Both the position numbers and the translations under genes were made by a program. Below the pieces are notes generated by a model. The model searched no databases. It was not told where the DNA came from and saw only the letters and a program-made list of their open reading frames with translations. DNA of 64,000 nt from Straminergon stramineum (Eukaryota > Streptophyta > Bryopsida > Hypnales > Calliergonaceae): NCBI GenBank assembly GCA_963920665.1, contig OY987266.1, forward strand, positions 18,278,248 to 18,342,247. Direction: 5' to 3'. Of this stretch, positions 45,295-57,900 are shown piece by piece; the first letter of the stretch is position 1; each line of letters starts with the position of its first letter.

Positions 45295-47527
45295 TTACTT
45301 CCGGGCCAGCTTCTTCAGAAGCTCGGCATTAGGAAACGCATCCTTATCAATATAATACAAATTGCCATTGGCTTCAAAAGTCACAGCAGGCCGCTGGGTC
45401 ATGGGAGTTCGAACATCTGAGATGTTCACGCTGCGCTGCAGCGGCGTGGCCATCCACGACAGGACCTCAATCTGCATTTCGTTTGTCCCGGGAGTCCACG
45501 TGAGCCTGCGGACATAAGGACTAGCAAACCAGTGGAGCGCGCCTGTTGTTGTGGCACTCAGCATCACCATCAAGGAGGCCATAGCTCCCTTGGCGATCAC
45601 CGACAAGTCGGGCGATGTGAAAAATGTCACAAATGGCCCCCCTACGAAACAGCAATGCGAAGGATCCTTCAATAATGTAAGGAATGCAACTCCATAATAG
45701 AAAACGAATAATCTTACGCAACTGGTACATATTGATTACGATGATGTACAATACCTTAACAAATGATCTAATGTCAATTTTCGGTCACCTATCAACAAGA
45801 CTCTGAGCAGTAATAATTTTGCATACAATATCCAAATGATGTCTTCGTCAGTGCATCGGAAGCCACTTTTATCTGCTAATAGGAAAATATAAGAATTTGA
45901 ACATTGTGAAAATAAGTTCTGTGCCCGTTAAAATGAAGATATAGTTTGAGGAGTACATAGTTTAAGGATGCTCTAAAATAGTCCCTGTTCAAGAGGTGTA
46001 ATTCCTAGATAATCTAACACGAGGGTTGATATTGACGTTTTCACGGTAAAGCAGTTGCAAATTTTAGGGTAGGAATTAATTGAGAACACTATTGACTTTC
46101 AAAACTACTTGAACAAGCATCTAGTTTTCTTGTTCACAATGCGTTGCTGTTTGCTGCGTTCGGTCTTCCACTCAAATATATTGGGATCAGAAATTAGGAA
46201 AAGTTTCAGAGCATCCTAGTTTGCTTCAATGCGCAAACATGTTCAATATGAGGAATGGAACACCTAAACCCTAAACCCTAAAGGTAAGGTACTTACCGAC
46301 AACTGAAAGACAGCACGTGGTGAGTGAGAGGAGTTTAACACGCCGAAGAGTGTCGGCCATTACCCCCTCGTAGATCACAGGCGCAGCTTTCTCGATGGGC
46401 TTCTCCTCTTCAGCATGAGCTGGTCGATTCAAGCCCTTGTAATTGGGTGATATTTGAGTAGCCCATCGTTGCTGGCCCCAAGCGTTGGACAGATGGCTCG
46501 AGGGATATATCGCAGCTCTGCTGTATGCTTGCCTCCAGCCTAACATAAACAAAACATTCAGATCATTCAAGTATGCTATCTTCAGAAGATAAATAGTCAG
46601 TGCCACTTAAGGATGTCTGGTTCTCAATCAAAACCCTAAAAGACTGGACTTCAAATAACCAACTTGACTGGTCATATAGTGAAAATTAAGTAACTCAGAT
46701 GGGGCAAAGTTCGATTATTCACGAGAACGAGTGAAAAATATTGACCTCGTTGGTCAAAAATCAATTCAGTTGGTCAAAATAATGTCCGCATATGACTTTC
46801 TCAAAACTGCTAACAAAGCAAGAGGTCCAATGTGGTCCTTACAGGATTAAGCGTTCAACAAGGCAAGAAGAGTCGCCAATAGGTACACGTACTAGTTCTC
46901 AACGATACGCGAGTGAATCCAATCGTAAAAGAAGCACAACAAAAATATTCCAAACATACAATCTAAACCCCTAATGCTGCGCAAAGCACATGTAAAGAGA
47001 GGTCTTCAAATGTTTTCGCAAGAGATTGAATCATCAAATCCCTCATGAGAAAATACTGCTTGAACGCCATAAAATTCTGTACCTAAAATTCCGTTGTAGA
47101 TACAACTGGAAACACCACATTGTGGTATGATTGCAATACAAATTTTAACGAAGACATATCAGAGAGCCACACCTGAAAAATCACAAAAGGAGATCACTGA
47201 ACCAGCCCTAAACCTCATCAAATTCTCAGAGACATCCCGAATTTCGACATACACCGCGGGCTTACATACCAAGGTTGATAGGAATGGCGTGACAATAGCT
47301 ATAAAAAACATTATCGAACTGCAAAGATACAGAATCTATTCCAATCCATCTCCGTCACGCCAAAGACTCCAAAATCTAGTAACTCCAACAACAAGGTGAC
47401 GATCCGATCTCACCAGCACTAGAACCCCCCAAACCAGACTCTACTGTGATTCATTCAATCCATTCAAATTACATTCTATCGAGAGCGAGAAGCAATTACC
47501 AGCTCTAAGCAGAGCAGCACCCACCAT
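45295..47527 (-). CDS. TMEM70-like mitochondrial inner-membrane protein (205 aa, three exons)
   Basis: Exons on the minus strand: 47527-47500, 46539-46297, 45641-45295; phases match and the total is 618 bp. The protein has a basic N terminus suited to a mitochondrial presequence and an IYEG motif near residue 65. Two membrane segments follow, about 76-98 (LLSLTTCCLSVVGGPFVTFF) and 105-128, ending in TTGALHWFASPYVRRL. That hallmark and the paired hydrophobic segments identify the TMEM70/TMEM186/TMEM223 family. Animal TMEM70 helps assemble mitochondrial ATP synthase; a like role here is inference. Intron 2 holds dispersed-repeat sequence, and a fragment of this gene is copied at 28736-29115. 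The start is 330 bp from the divergent KGD4-like gene. Confidence 0.8.
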
Positions 47528-47857
47528 CGCTGATCTTCCCAACGCTCCTCTGACCTCTAAACACACACACACACTAGGGTTTTGCTGTCTAAAGGGTTTT
47601 AGGTCGCCACAGTAACGGCCCAGAACCCCCCCAAACGCATCCCCACCAGTACACAAGACCACTATTCAGTACACTCCGAAATTACTGTGGTACTAACTGT
47701 TCTGTTACCTTTAGAGTCTCCATGACACCACAAGACAAATCATCAGGTCATCAGGTGAGCCTTATCGAAAAAAAATATCTTTGCAATGCGTAGCACAAAC
47801 CGACTGTAATGATCTTATGTTTCGTCAGCCAGACAAGATGTAAAAGGGTGGTACGCA
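47528..47857. promoter_or_regulatory. Putative bidirectional promoter, TMEM70-like / KGD4-like
   Basis: Only 330 bp separate the two divergent start codons. The interval includes an ACACACAC run near 47560 and an AAACCCTA-type word near 47575-47600. No convincing TATA box is seen on either side. Both genes encode mitochondrial energy-metabolism proteins, so shared control is plausible but inferred. Confidence 0.5.
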
Positions 47858-50361
47858 ATGGGAGCTCGCCACGTCGTGTTGCACAATGTGGTCAAGGATT
47901 GGGTGAAGAGCAATGCCGTTGCAGTGGGCAGAAGAGTGCCCAAGTTTGGAGTGGACGGCACTGTTGCAGGGCCCACGGTGCCAGAAAGAGTATCAGGACC
48001 ACGCCAACCTTCGAAGAACCACCAGCAGCAGCAGCATCAGGCAGGGAATGGGGAGCGCAAGTCTCAGAAGGAGAAGCAAGGATTTGTCAAACTGGTGGTG
48101 AATAGAGCTGTGAACATGGCAGCCGCTGCCAAGGTCGCCAGGCGCGTGCCCCTCATCAAGTTCCCCAATCGCAAAGGGGGCGATACCCAAGGCGCCGGTA
48201 CATCCATTGCTTCTTTCTTCATAAAATTTTGTATGGGAGTGTGCATTGTAAGAGCTTTGGTGGAGATCGGAAGGATCGACACTCTTTGTTCGCTCTTTGT
48301 TTTGTGGGAATTCTAGGGTTTGTTGTGGTAGGATGTTCAGTTAGGTTGCTCTCTGTGTACAAGACTTGGTGTCACTTAGAATCTTGTTCTGGTTTTAATG
48401 CTCGTTAATTGCATTGAGAGAGACGGCGATGTAAAGGGTTTTGGTTTCGCCGCACAGTGTAAGGAGGCAAGGATGTTGCATTGGGTTTTCTTGGGGCGAC
48501 TTGCTTTTTGAATTTAGGGTTTGAGTTGCGCGAATGTCTTTTCGAACTTGGTTTGCTGCACTCCGGGCGAATTGTTTGTGGTGACGTGAGTTTGAAAGAT
48601 CCAGAAATGATTTGCTTTGGGAATTGAGGGTTTGGGAATTCTCGTCTCCTTGAGTCAGCTTTTTGGGCTTTGCATTATGCCTTCCTTGCGTTGCATTTTT
48701 AATCGGTATTCTGGATTTTTTTGGAAGTTACGCTACTGTACTTATCCTGCTGCTGGAGTGGGGTTATAAGTTTTGGTGTTCTTGCTTGTCAATGAGTGAT
48801 ATATTTTATTGTTTGTAAAATTCCCAACATCTTTCAAGCAATGAGACCCTCAAGTGTTAGGCATGACCGCTTCTGAAATCCAGTGACCCTTCGATTATCG
48901 CAAGGGATTGCTGTGAAGGGTCGAATGACAATTAAATATTTTCCTCCTCTAATGTGGTAGATTCTGCTTTTCCACAATTTAGGGTTTCTTACTTCACGTT
49001 AGAGGCGTAACAATGTCTACGAATCTGATATTAATAGGTAGGGCATAGTGTAAGACTGTGATGACGTTATTCACTCGTATCAACTTCCTGGATATCTTGA
49101 ATCCCAATATGCATCAGAGAAAGCTTTTGAGTCTAAGATAAAGGATACTCACTGTAGGTGTTTTAACCAACGTGGAGTGTGATTTTTGGGAGATCAGTAT
49201 AGAACTGTGGGGGGATCTTTGGGTATAGGAACTAAATCTGTTGAGACAATTTTTTATCACTATGTTTGAATTTCTTACGGAATTTCAAAGTTGGAGGTTG
49301 TTGACCACCATAACTGGCAGTAGACAACCGTATTCCCAAATATTAGAGGTCGCAGGCGTTTAGCCAATTCATGCTTTCACCACTTGGTAATTGAAGGTCA
49401 ACCAATTGTATGAATCGATCAGTCGTTGTCGGTAACAATTGCCAGTCATTTCGTTATTTTCAAGCTTTTGTTGCCCTGCAGATTCTGATAAAGTTTTGGT
49501 GTATGAGCAGTTGCTGTGAATCGGGCTTCAGGAGGAGGGGGAGGAGGGCAGAGTCAACCTATGCCTTCATTTCCCTCTGGCACTGCTACCAGTCAGCCTC
49601 CTAGAACAAAACTTACGGAGGCAGAGATTGATGCCATTTTGGTATGTGCAAGCTTTCAGTCTGAATTTCAATGTAGTACGCTTTCGTATGTGCAGCAATA
49701 TTGTCGGCCTTTTGAACGACTTTTTGTTTGAGTTTCAATGTCCACTGCAAGCCTCTTAACCCGTAGTTGCCTCAATGGTCAAAAGTGGATAGTTCCATTG
49801 TTCCATATCTATAACAGTTGAAATTTATCATGTAGGAAGCTTTAGGGTTACAGAATCTACCAATACAAAGAAGATATAATACCCTAAGTTCTTCAATGAT
49901 AGAATATGTTTTGAAGGTTATTATCACTAAGTATTAGCTTCCACAGTGGAATTTCTATTTTGTGGCCTGGGCACTAATGGGTTAAGGTTAGCCTAGTATT
50001 TGTTCAATTTAGGTCACGACACCTAAAATCGACCAAATTCGGAACTGAGCGTGGTTCCTATTATAAATATCAAAGTTTTTGTTGGTCTTGTTGGGAATTA
50101 AAAGAGGATTCTCAAGACTCTGAGCATGCATTTTTGGGACACCCTATGAATACAATAAACTATAAAATTTCAAAGTACTGAAAATAGTTGTACCCAAATC
50201 GACCCTAGACTCGTGAATGCAGGCTGTACAATTTAGGCAGGAATACGTAGGGGTCGTCACAATTAGATGCAGTTACCTTGTTCATGACTTGACAAATCTC
50301 TGTCCTTCTCTTGCGGTTAACTTGTGGAAATTGCTTGCAGCTTGGAGGTGCAGCTCCATGA
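47858..50361 (+). CDS. KGD4-like subunit of mitochondrial 2-oxoglutarate dehydrogenase (163 aa, three exons)
   Basis: Exons 47858-48197, 49511-49641, 50341-50361; phases agree (340 + 131 + 21 bp). The core ARRVPLIKFPNRKGG and the end TEAEIDAILLGGAAP match the plant KGD4/MRPS36-type family, whose members carry a short basic KFP motif and finish with an EIEAILLGG-like tail. In plants and animals this small protein links E3 to the 2-oxoglutarate dehydrogenase core. The last exon is just seven codons including the stop. There is a longer than usual N terminus of about 80 residues, Gln/Lys-rich; an internal Met in front of AAAAKVARR could be the true start. A Gly-run (GGGGGG) follows the first junction. 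Intron 2 contains a 222-bp TTAA element. Confidence 0.78.
49760..49981. mobile_element. TTAA-flanked element in KGD4-like intron 2 (222 bp)
   Basis: TTAA at 49756-49759 and 49982-49985; ends CCCGTAGTTGCC and, read from the right, CCCATTAGTGCCC. The inverted repeats are weak. Its length equals that of family A, but internal similarity is not obvious to the eye. No ORF. Confidence 0.5.
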
Positions 50362-53259
50362 ATTTCTTCCCGTTTGCGGAGTCACTAGAGATGGAGGATC
50401 TGAGCTGTGTCCGCAATCGAATGTAATGACTTCCTGCTTTCCAGCTTTGGGAAGCGGTTGTGTTGAGTAGTGTGTTATTATTACCATATGCACGTGGTGC
50501 GCAATTTGCTCTGAAACATGTGTGCATTTCGTTGCCTGGCTCAGCAAACGTCCGTAGACTGGACAGTCGTCTCGTGAAAGCTGTGCTCATTTTTCTGGGA
50601 GGACACAGTGGATGGCAAATGTACCTTTGGACATTTTACTTTCAAAGGCCCTGTTGTGAATCGGCATTGCCTTAGCACACTAATTTCAGCGAGTTTTCAG
50701 AATATGAGCTAGTTGTACCTTATGAAATGCTTGGACTGTTAATCAAGTGGATTAGCGAACCTTGATTGGGTTATTTCGTTTACTTGCACAGTTCTAAATC
50801 CTAGTTTAACCTCTGAGAGAGCTGCCATCTCTTTTGTGGATTATGAATGTTTCCAAGAGTTTGTTGTTGGAGCTACTAGAAGTAGACGAAGTATATCTAG
50901 GTATGTTTAAATAAAATAAATTTGTCTAATTTTTAACAATGCAACTAACACAATCTTTTGAAACTTCATGATTTTTGTGCAAGGTTTTGAATGAGATCAT
51001 GTGGGGATGGGAGGAGAAGAAAAACTTGTATGAATAAAGATTTGATGTGTAGATTATACTTGTTGTAATTTGTTTTGCTAAAATTGTTCAAAATTTAGAT
51101 ATTCCTCCCCCCTTGACTCTTAGGGGTTAGAGGTGAATGTAGTATGTCACTTTCATTGTTTAGTTTGACAAAGATAATCACTTATAATCCTTCTATTCAA
51201 TTTGAGCCTTTTGATCGAACAAAAAGCAATGGATGTTCAACATTCATTGAAATGACCTTCCATTAACCTTGTGAAGATGGGCGTGTTACTATGTTCTTCT
51301 AATTTTCTATGAAACACATGCAAGCAAAAGGTAGAATTTGAGGTGGATGGACTTTAGTATGTAGACAATGGATATAATAAGGCATGTGCTATAATTGGGC
51401 AAAAGAAAATTGCAATTCAACTTACAATCAAATGAGTGAATCATTCCTCTCATTGAAATGAAGGTACAACTAATCAAGAATCTCTTCTCATAGAATGAAA
51501 TATAATGTGTTTGTGGACTTTTCTTAGTTTCCATTGTTTTATTGGTTACAACTTAGATAGTTAACACAACAATTTTTAGATGAAAATTTACATTTCTTTA
51601 TTTGATATAGGCTCCAAAAGTCATCCTTTTGTTGAAGAAAGATTGATGCAATAGTTCAAGGTTAACTCCTAAAATTGGGGTTGAAATAAAATTTTGATTT
51701 TTTGCTTTCCAAGGCATTCTATAAGTTGAAGAGGTAATACTGAAAAAATTCATTTCAAGAATGGTGTTTTCTAGTATTTTTTTTTAAATTATTAAATCTT
51801 GATTTTGTATATAAAATTTATGAATTTTTTTGTTTGAAAATAGTATAAGATAAAACAGCCCATTATGGACTTTTTACCCATTGTGGACTCATAAGAATGC
51901 CCCCATTATGGTTTTCTTTTTGTTATTGAGATTAGGACCACATTTAATGTTTTAGCTAATTGGAATGGAGTAATTAGTGACCTTAGTAGGAACTTTCAAT
52001 TTTTTAGTGTTAGTTCATTGTAGGAAGTGCCTATTTTAGGTCTTCTATGTTAGAAAATATTGTGACCGCAATAGGTGAGTAAGATGAGTTTTATGGATCA
52101 ATTTTGGTTGGTTTTGGGGTAGTCTATAAACTCTTTTAGGCAATGATGGGCTGAACACTTGAAAAATTCATAATAAATTCACGCTTTGTTGAAAAAATAT
52201 AGTTTCAAATGCTCATACCATTTCTATCACTTGACTTTCTCTAGAAAAAAAGGAGAAAATTTCAAAAATGATAAGAAGGCACCCCCCCTATTTGGTTAGT
52301 AATAGGCTATTTTATCTTATATGAGATAAAACTCAATTTTGGGTTTTTTGCTTAAAGAGTTGTTAGGTATAGCCATCTAGTTCACTAGACAAATTTCAAC
52401 TAGTCTATAGGGTTGTGAATTTTCTAGAGTTCTCAGACTATAGGAACTTGACTACAACATCAAGCTGACTTGGTAGAGAGACTGCATATCAAATAATAAT
52501 CATAAATTATTTTTTAATATATATGAAAAAATTTATAATTTTTCATAAATTTTTTTAAATTTTAAATAATTTTTTCTTAATTTTTAATCCATAAAATATA
52601 AGGTGAAAAAACAATGGACTTTCAAGATAATTCGAAAGTGAAGGATTTTGAAGTTTGTCTAAAGATGTGCCCATAATCATCTTTGCCCATAGTATAGCAC
52701 CTTTATTTGGACAAAAAAAGTAATACTTAAACCAAAACATTCCTAAATTTGAGATGTTGATAATATAAAAATGAGTGTCTAGTACAAGAATGTAGTGCCT
52801 ATTTTTGATATAAAACTTATTCATTCATTGTGCAAATAATACATACTATAGTGTGTTGAAATCCTCTTTCACTTGTCAGTAAGATCCAATAAAATTAAAA
52901 TTAATAGTACTTACAGTATGCTCAATTGCTATTAGTGTCGATTATGTGAGCGATTAGTCCCGACCTTTTAGGGTTTAGAGCTCGTTGCTTCGACCCTTGC
53001 AATCTTCAGAGAATGTGTGAACGAGCTCTCCTTCCTTGCTTGCGTGCTTGTTTGCTTCCTCTTCAATCCATCTTGCTGCCGAGACGACGACTAGAATTAG
53101 ATGATTGTCTCTAAAGATTGAGAATGTCCTCGTAATATCATTTTTAACATCAATTCTTAGAATTCGCGCCAACTTCGGTTGGATAGCACCTGGTTTTAGC
53201 TCTTCGTGCTGGCAGTGGATATGAACCATGCGCATTGTTGCAGTTAGTTTTTTTGTGAA
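50362..53259. other. KGD4-like 3' UTR and AT-rich intergenic region
   Basis: 50362 to about 50680 is probably 3' UTR. 50.8-53.0 kb has no gene; it holds the inverted-repeat element at 51846-52319. GC rises again after 52.95 kb, giving the promoter and leader of the S1-domain gene. The minus-strand 86-codon ORF at 52975-53235 lies within that leader region and is not supported. Confidence 0.45.
51846..52319. mobile_element. Inverted-repeat element family J, copy 2 (474 bp)
   Basis: Ends TAAGATAAAACAGCCCATTA and, read from the right, TAAGATAAAATAGCCTATTA, resembling the ends of 13650-14196. Internal GTAGGAAG/ATTAGTGACC-type words also resemble the first copy. Non-coding. Confidence 0.65.
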
Positions 53260-56200
53260 ATGGCAATGAGTTGTGGATTGAGATTCATTGAGCTCGTGGC
53301 TCCAGGCTTTCCGGGAATTCCTTTAAGCCGTCGTCATATCTCGCCGAGAACACGAGCTCTGGAACGAAATCTTGCATTGCGAGGGTTCAGCGCTTACGAA
53401 ATTAGGCTTCTCGTGCGTCACGCGAGGGTCTTCAAGTGCTTAGGGTACGCGAACTGGCGCAATTCATTCGTGAGAGTCGGAAATGAGGATTTCGAGTTCG
53501 AATCTGGTTATGGTGCTTCAAGTAGCGGGAGTGTGTGTACTGACAGATTAGAAGGTTCTGTAGGGGAGATTATTGCTGTTGATAGCGTCTCAAGCGAGAG
53601 ACGTTTGAATGGATTATCAATTGTTGATCGTTCTTTAGATTATGGCGCAGAGAAAGATGTAACGTCGACGGAAACAGCGGAATTGTGTAGCAGCAATAGG
53701 TTGGAAAGGTCTAATTTAGCTTATTTCAGCACTGAAAAAGACGGAGTTACATCATTGGATTACATTACTAGGGATGAGCAGATTTTTGGTGAACATTCAA
53801 CTCAGAATGGTCGAGGAATCGCTCCGCCCGTTCAATTAGGTTTGGATGACCTCGAGTATTATGTGCCCGAAATTGGACACCGTGTACTTGGTGTCGTCGT
53901 GGCTGGCAGTCGCACGAAATTCGATGTTGACATTGGAGCTGCAAAGCTTGGGGAATTAAAAGTGAGCAAGCTTTTTCCACTTGATCGGTTTCAAGTCAGA
54001 CACAACAAATGGATTTTCCCTGAAGAAGTCGGTGCAGAAGGTGCGAGGGAGAAGTATTCGAAACCGCCTCATGGCTGTCCCTGTATGGTGTTTGACAAGG
54101 AGGTCTTTGCATATGAAGACCCTGCGCTTTTTGTCATTGATATCGGAACTGTACTTGAGTTGGTTGTGATTGGAAAGTCATTGAGCGGCAATCCTATTCT
54201 CTCTGCAAGAAAAGCTGCAGAACGAATTGCATGGGATCGAGTGAAGCAGGTGAACTTACTTGACCAACTTGAGACCTGCTAGCAGGTTTGTCATGTTGGA
54301 TATTTGCCTCTTCAATGCTAGTCTACTAGCATCTCACCTTTGGATTATGGTATTCTGCACAGATCAAAGAGCTGAAACAACCCATCCAAGTTGAGGTCAT
54401 GGACTGTAATCTTTTTGGTGGAATTGCGAAAATTGAGGTATTTTACTTGGAGCGATCTCGACTTTGGGCTTTACTTCAGTAATTTTTTGTTGCTCAGATC
54501 AAGAATACATTGGTGTAACTGTCATAGGAGTAGTACTAAATATTGTTGCAGATGACATGTTTCCATTCTCGGAAGGGTTGGATTTTTGCAGCAAAGTGAA
54601 CATCGGATGTACTAAAGCGTACTTCACTGTTTGGATGCAGGGATTGCGAGCCTTTTTACCTCTAAAAGAGTTTATAAATCGCCCTAAAACATTAGAAGAC
54701 TATGTGAGTGGAATAGATTCTTGACTACGATCTGATTTTTTGTTTTGTAATATGATAGCATGCTCATCCGCTTATAATTTCTTAGAACTTACGGATCTGT
54801 ACTAATTAAGGCTTGGTGTACAGATTGGTAGAAAACTCTGGGTGACTATTAATTTTGCGGACGAAGTTTCCCATAGTCTGGTTATAAGTGAAAGGAAAGC
54901 ATGGGTAAGTTGTTTACTGGCTCTTCCATATTTCGATATTTACGTAACGTGTGAGACGTATTCTCGCTCTTAGAAGGAACGAGACATTTCTGCCTAGGTA
55001 GCTTCCTACACTGGATTTTCATTCCTAGTATCAGGGTCTATGGTTACCATCGTTCGCTTGAAAATCTGTCTTAAGCAAAACTACTGTCGCATTTCTCAAA
55101 GATTAGAAGGAATTGTTTTGATGCTATATTCTTGCACTTCGCAATCAGACGGGGCTAAATCAACTTCACAACTAGGAATTATGACCAGAAGAAAAGGACC
55201 CTCTACAGCAAGAAGTTAGAGAGGTAGCGAGAATTAGTTTGGGCTACTCCTGTACGATCTCAAGATGGAGAAGTATTTAATGTCATTATTATAACATCTA
55301 TGCCCTTGCATCTGTGCAGGTAAAGAGAAATCTTCAGCCAGGGTCCCTTCACAATGGTACAGTAATAGAGATTCTTCCTTATGGAGTTCGTGTGCAAGTT
55401 AACAGGACAAATATAATGTAAGAGTCTATCCCTTACCGTTATTCTGCATTTCAAACTCCCTTTCTTTCATAGACCTTTCGAACGGTCTTGAGTTGTATTG
55501 TCTTTCAACTGGACTCTGCTATGAGCCTATTTTTCAAGTCTGAGAGTGAACATCGTGAGAAGGAAATAATAGTGGCTAGCTCATGTGTTGTGTAATGCTG
55601 GAAAGCTTTTGTTCAAGTATTTGGAGGTAATTAGGCAAGGTATGGTGTGTTTGATTTCCTCCCCCCCCCCCCCTAAGAATCCAATTTTGGACGCGTTCAT
55701 GTAATGGATTGAAATCATTGTCAGAGTGTTCAACTTCGAACAAAAAGAAACTAATTGCAAAAGCTAGGATCAAACACACTTCAGGAACCCTTAAAGTGAA
55801 AACTCTTTGTTCCTTGTTGGACTCAGAGTTGCAAGGTGGGATCAGTACTCAGTACTCAACTTTGGAGTAAGAGCCAACTGGATTGTTGTCATTTCAAAAC
55901 GGCACTAAGTTGAACAAGAATTCAAATGCAATCTAGTAAAAGAATTGACATGTGTTCAATGTGGGCCGAAAAGGGTTTAGAGACCAGAGTTACAAACCCA
56001 CACAACTTAACTTTTTAAGTAGCTCGCTCTAACATGGAAACTAAGTGGAATTACTAACGTCTGGTTCCTGTGCATGCAGGGGATTGATACACATTAGTAA
56101 TATTGCGCATGCACTAATTGATAAAATAACAGATATATTTGAAGTTGGGGAACAAGTAAAGATGATGGTGGTAAATTCAGATGCTCTAAACACGATATCT

Positions 56201-56766
56201 TTCAGGTATTTGCATCTAATATTGTGTGTTGCTTTGACTAAGTACCTGCTTTCCTTATTGAGCTGTTGTGTGTGTCAATCACTATTTCAAGTCTGCTTCC
56301 CAAACAATATTACGAGTCGAAATTTGATTCTCCTTCTCTATTGTTGCATTCCTTAGTGTTATAATTGAGCGACTCTTAAGGCATTGTGTTCGGTATCTGC
56401 AGCACTGCTGACTTGGAGAGTGAGTGTGGGCTTATACTTCATGACAAGGAGGTGAACACCTTTGCTGATTTCTCAATTTTGATGCACGCATGCTGCTGCA
56501 ATTATATCAATATTTTCGCTAAGGACGTTAACGACATCTGCATGTTACCACTGATGTATCTACTGTTGTGTTTATTATTATAACTTCACTGGACTGTTGG
56601 TTTGAGCTTGCAGAGAGTATTTCAGGAGGCTGAGCGGACTGCACACGCTTGGTGGATTGAAAACCAAAGATCGAAAGAATTTCATAACAATGATTCAGAG
56701 GATTTCAGTTATCAAACAGCCCCTGAGCCCATAGCAAACCTGGATTGGCTAGAGTTTGGGCAATAG
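53260..56766 (+). CDS. Chloroplast S1-domain RNA-binding protein, PDE338/RLSB type (544 aa, eight exons)
   Basis: Exons: 53260-54249, 54363-54437, 54641-54703, 54824-54904, 55320-55417, 56080-56205, 56403-56451, 56614-56766; all phases agree. The first about 50 residues are Arg/Ser-rich as in plastid targeting peptides. Residues about 50-190 are variable and acidic. A divergent S1-like unit starts near 200 (GHRVLGVVVAGSRTKFDVDI). A second contains GGIAKIEGLRAFLPLKEF, and the third is a good S1 fold with GTVIEILPYGVRVQV and GLIHISNIAHA. The end has STADLESECGLILHDKE, then RVFQEAERTAHAW. This order matches Arabidopsis PDE338 and maize RLSB, which bind plastid RNA (rbcL mRNA for RLSB). Length is close to the family. 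Confidence 0.85.
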
Positions 56767-57664
56767 ATGCTGTTATTATTTTAGTCTCAAAGAGATATTA
56801 CATCCATGTGTGCATACGAATGTCATATGAAAAGGAAAGATGTGCATATGATAATTGATTGAAAACCTTTTATGGGATACCTGAGGCAGGGTTAATTTGT
56901 AAAGGGCTTGAGACTTCCTGTGAATAAACCGAAACTTGGCACGCTCTACAACTGTTGCTCATGTAGATCCAAACTATTTTTTAATGTGCAACTGTTCATA
57001 TAGATCCAGCCTTTTTTTTTCATGTAATTTCACTACAGGGGTGACCTTTTCAAGGATGCCGAAGGGACCTGCACTAGAAAGCAATGTTACTTGAGCCATC
57101 GAGTTGGATGTTTTTTCATTTGAAGCTTCTCCGACACATTGGTGACTTTTGGAAAGTACAGAATGTTCGCATCCTGGAATCCGTTCTTGCGACGTCCGCA
57201 TTGGACTAAAGAGCCTGTCAATCATGTTATCATGTTGTCAAGAAGTCAAAAGGATGACTGCTTTCACCGACTCTGTTCGGTATCAACTATCAACTATCAA
57301 GTGTAGATAACCTGATTGTGGCATGTGGCTCACCTAGCCTTACTGGCTAACAGCAAATATAACTACCACATCGAAACGTTTGCAAGTGTCTAAGCATGAG
57401 CATGATTTTGTTAAATTTTGTTTGGAATTGGAAAAGGATTCTAGATTCTTTAGATAAGTATTCATTCGACACTGTATCAATAAACTATGAGCTTTCAAAA
57501 TTCTCATTGAAGGGTGAACTCATAACAGACTTTAGGCTTTCCTGTCAAGCACATTTTCACGAGAATCTGTACAGGTTGATTTGCAACAACGTAGACATTA
57601 GGTGCGGTTACCTTACATCCAGAGTTTCGACAAGTTCATACTCATGAACAGCAAGACTCTGTCG
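56767..57664. other. 3' flank of the S1-domain gene
   Basis: No further exon or gene is seen. A likely 3' UTR extends to about 56930 (GTGAATAAACC near 56920 could act as a poly(A) signal region). The rest is unassigned. Confidence 0.4.
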
Positions 57665-57900
57665 GGCCGGGGTGGATTGACCCCTCGCTCGTCCTGCCCA
57701 AGTCATTCCAGGGGTGCATGTAAAAAAAAAGCCCCCCTGTTCTGTGCTTCATTAATTTATCCTCTCCATCTCTCCGACCTAATTTGGGGCCTCTGATTGC
57801 GAATATGAATTCAAAATTTGCAAATTTCATCATGTGTGAAAAATAAAAAATTTCAGGGTTTTTACTTGGAGACGAGCGAGGGGGTCAATCCACCCCGGCC
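57665..57900. mobile_element. hAT-type MITE, 236 bp, copy 2
   Basis: Terminal inverted repeats of about 30 bp: GGCCGGGGTGGATTGACCCC then TCGCTCGTC, mirrored at the right end. Target duplication CTCTGTCG (57657-57664) and CTCTGTTG (57901-57908), 7 of 8 identical. Whole-length relative at 12898-13133 with the same 236-bp length. No coding capacity. Confidence 0.92.

Noticed and set aside
46253..46282. CCCTAAA repeated about three times, resembling the plant telomere unit
   Set aside because: Too short, and the decayed copy at 29020-29035 has a single unit; it is ordinary intron sequence beside a splice donor, not an interstitial telomere.
52975..53235. 86-codon minus-strand ORF before the S1-domain gene
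   Set aside because: Sits in the likely promoter and leader of the plus-strand gene, no motif, no splice partners seen.
55660..55673. Run of about 14 C, and a shorter one at 19257-19266
   Set aside because: Homopolymer tracts in non-coding DNA; possibly sequencing-prone but with no structural meaning.
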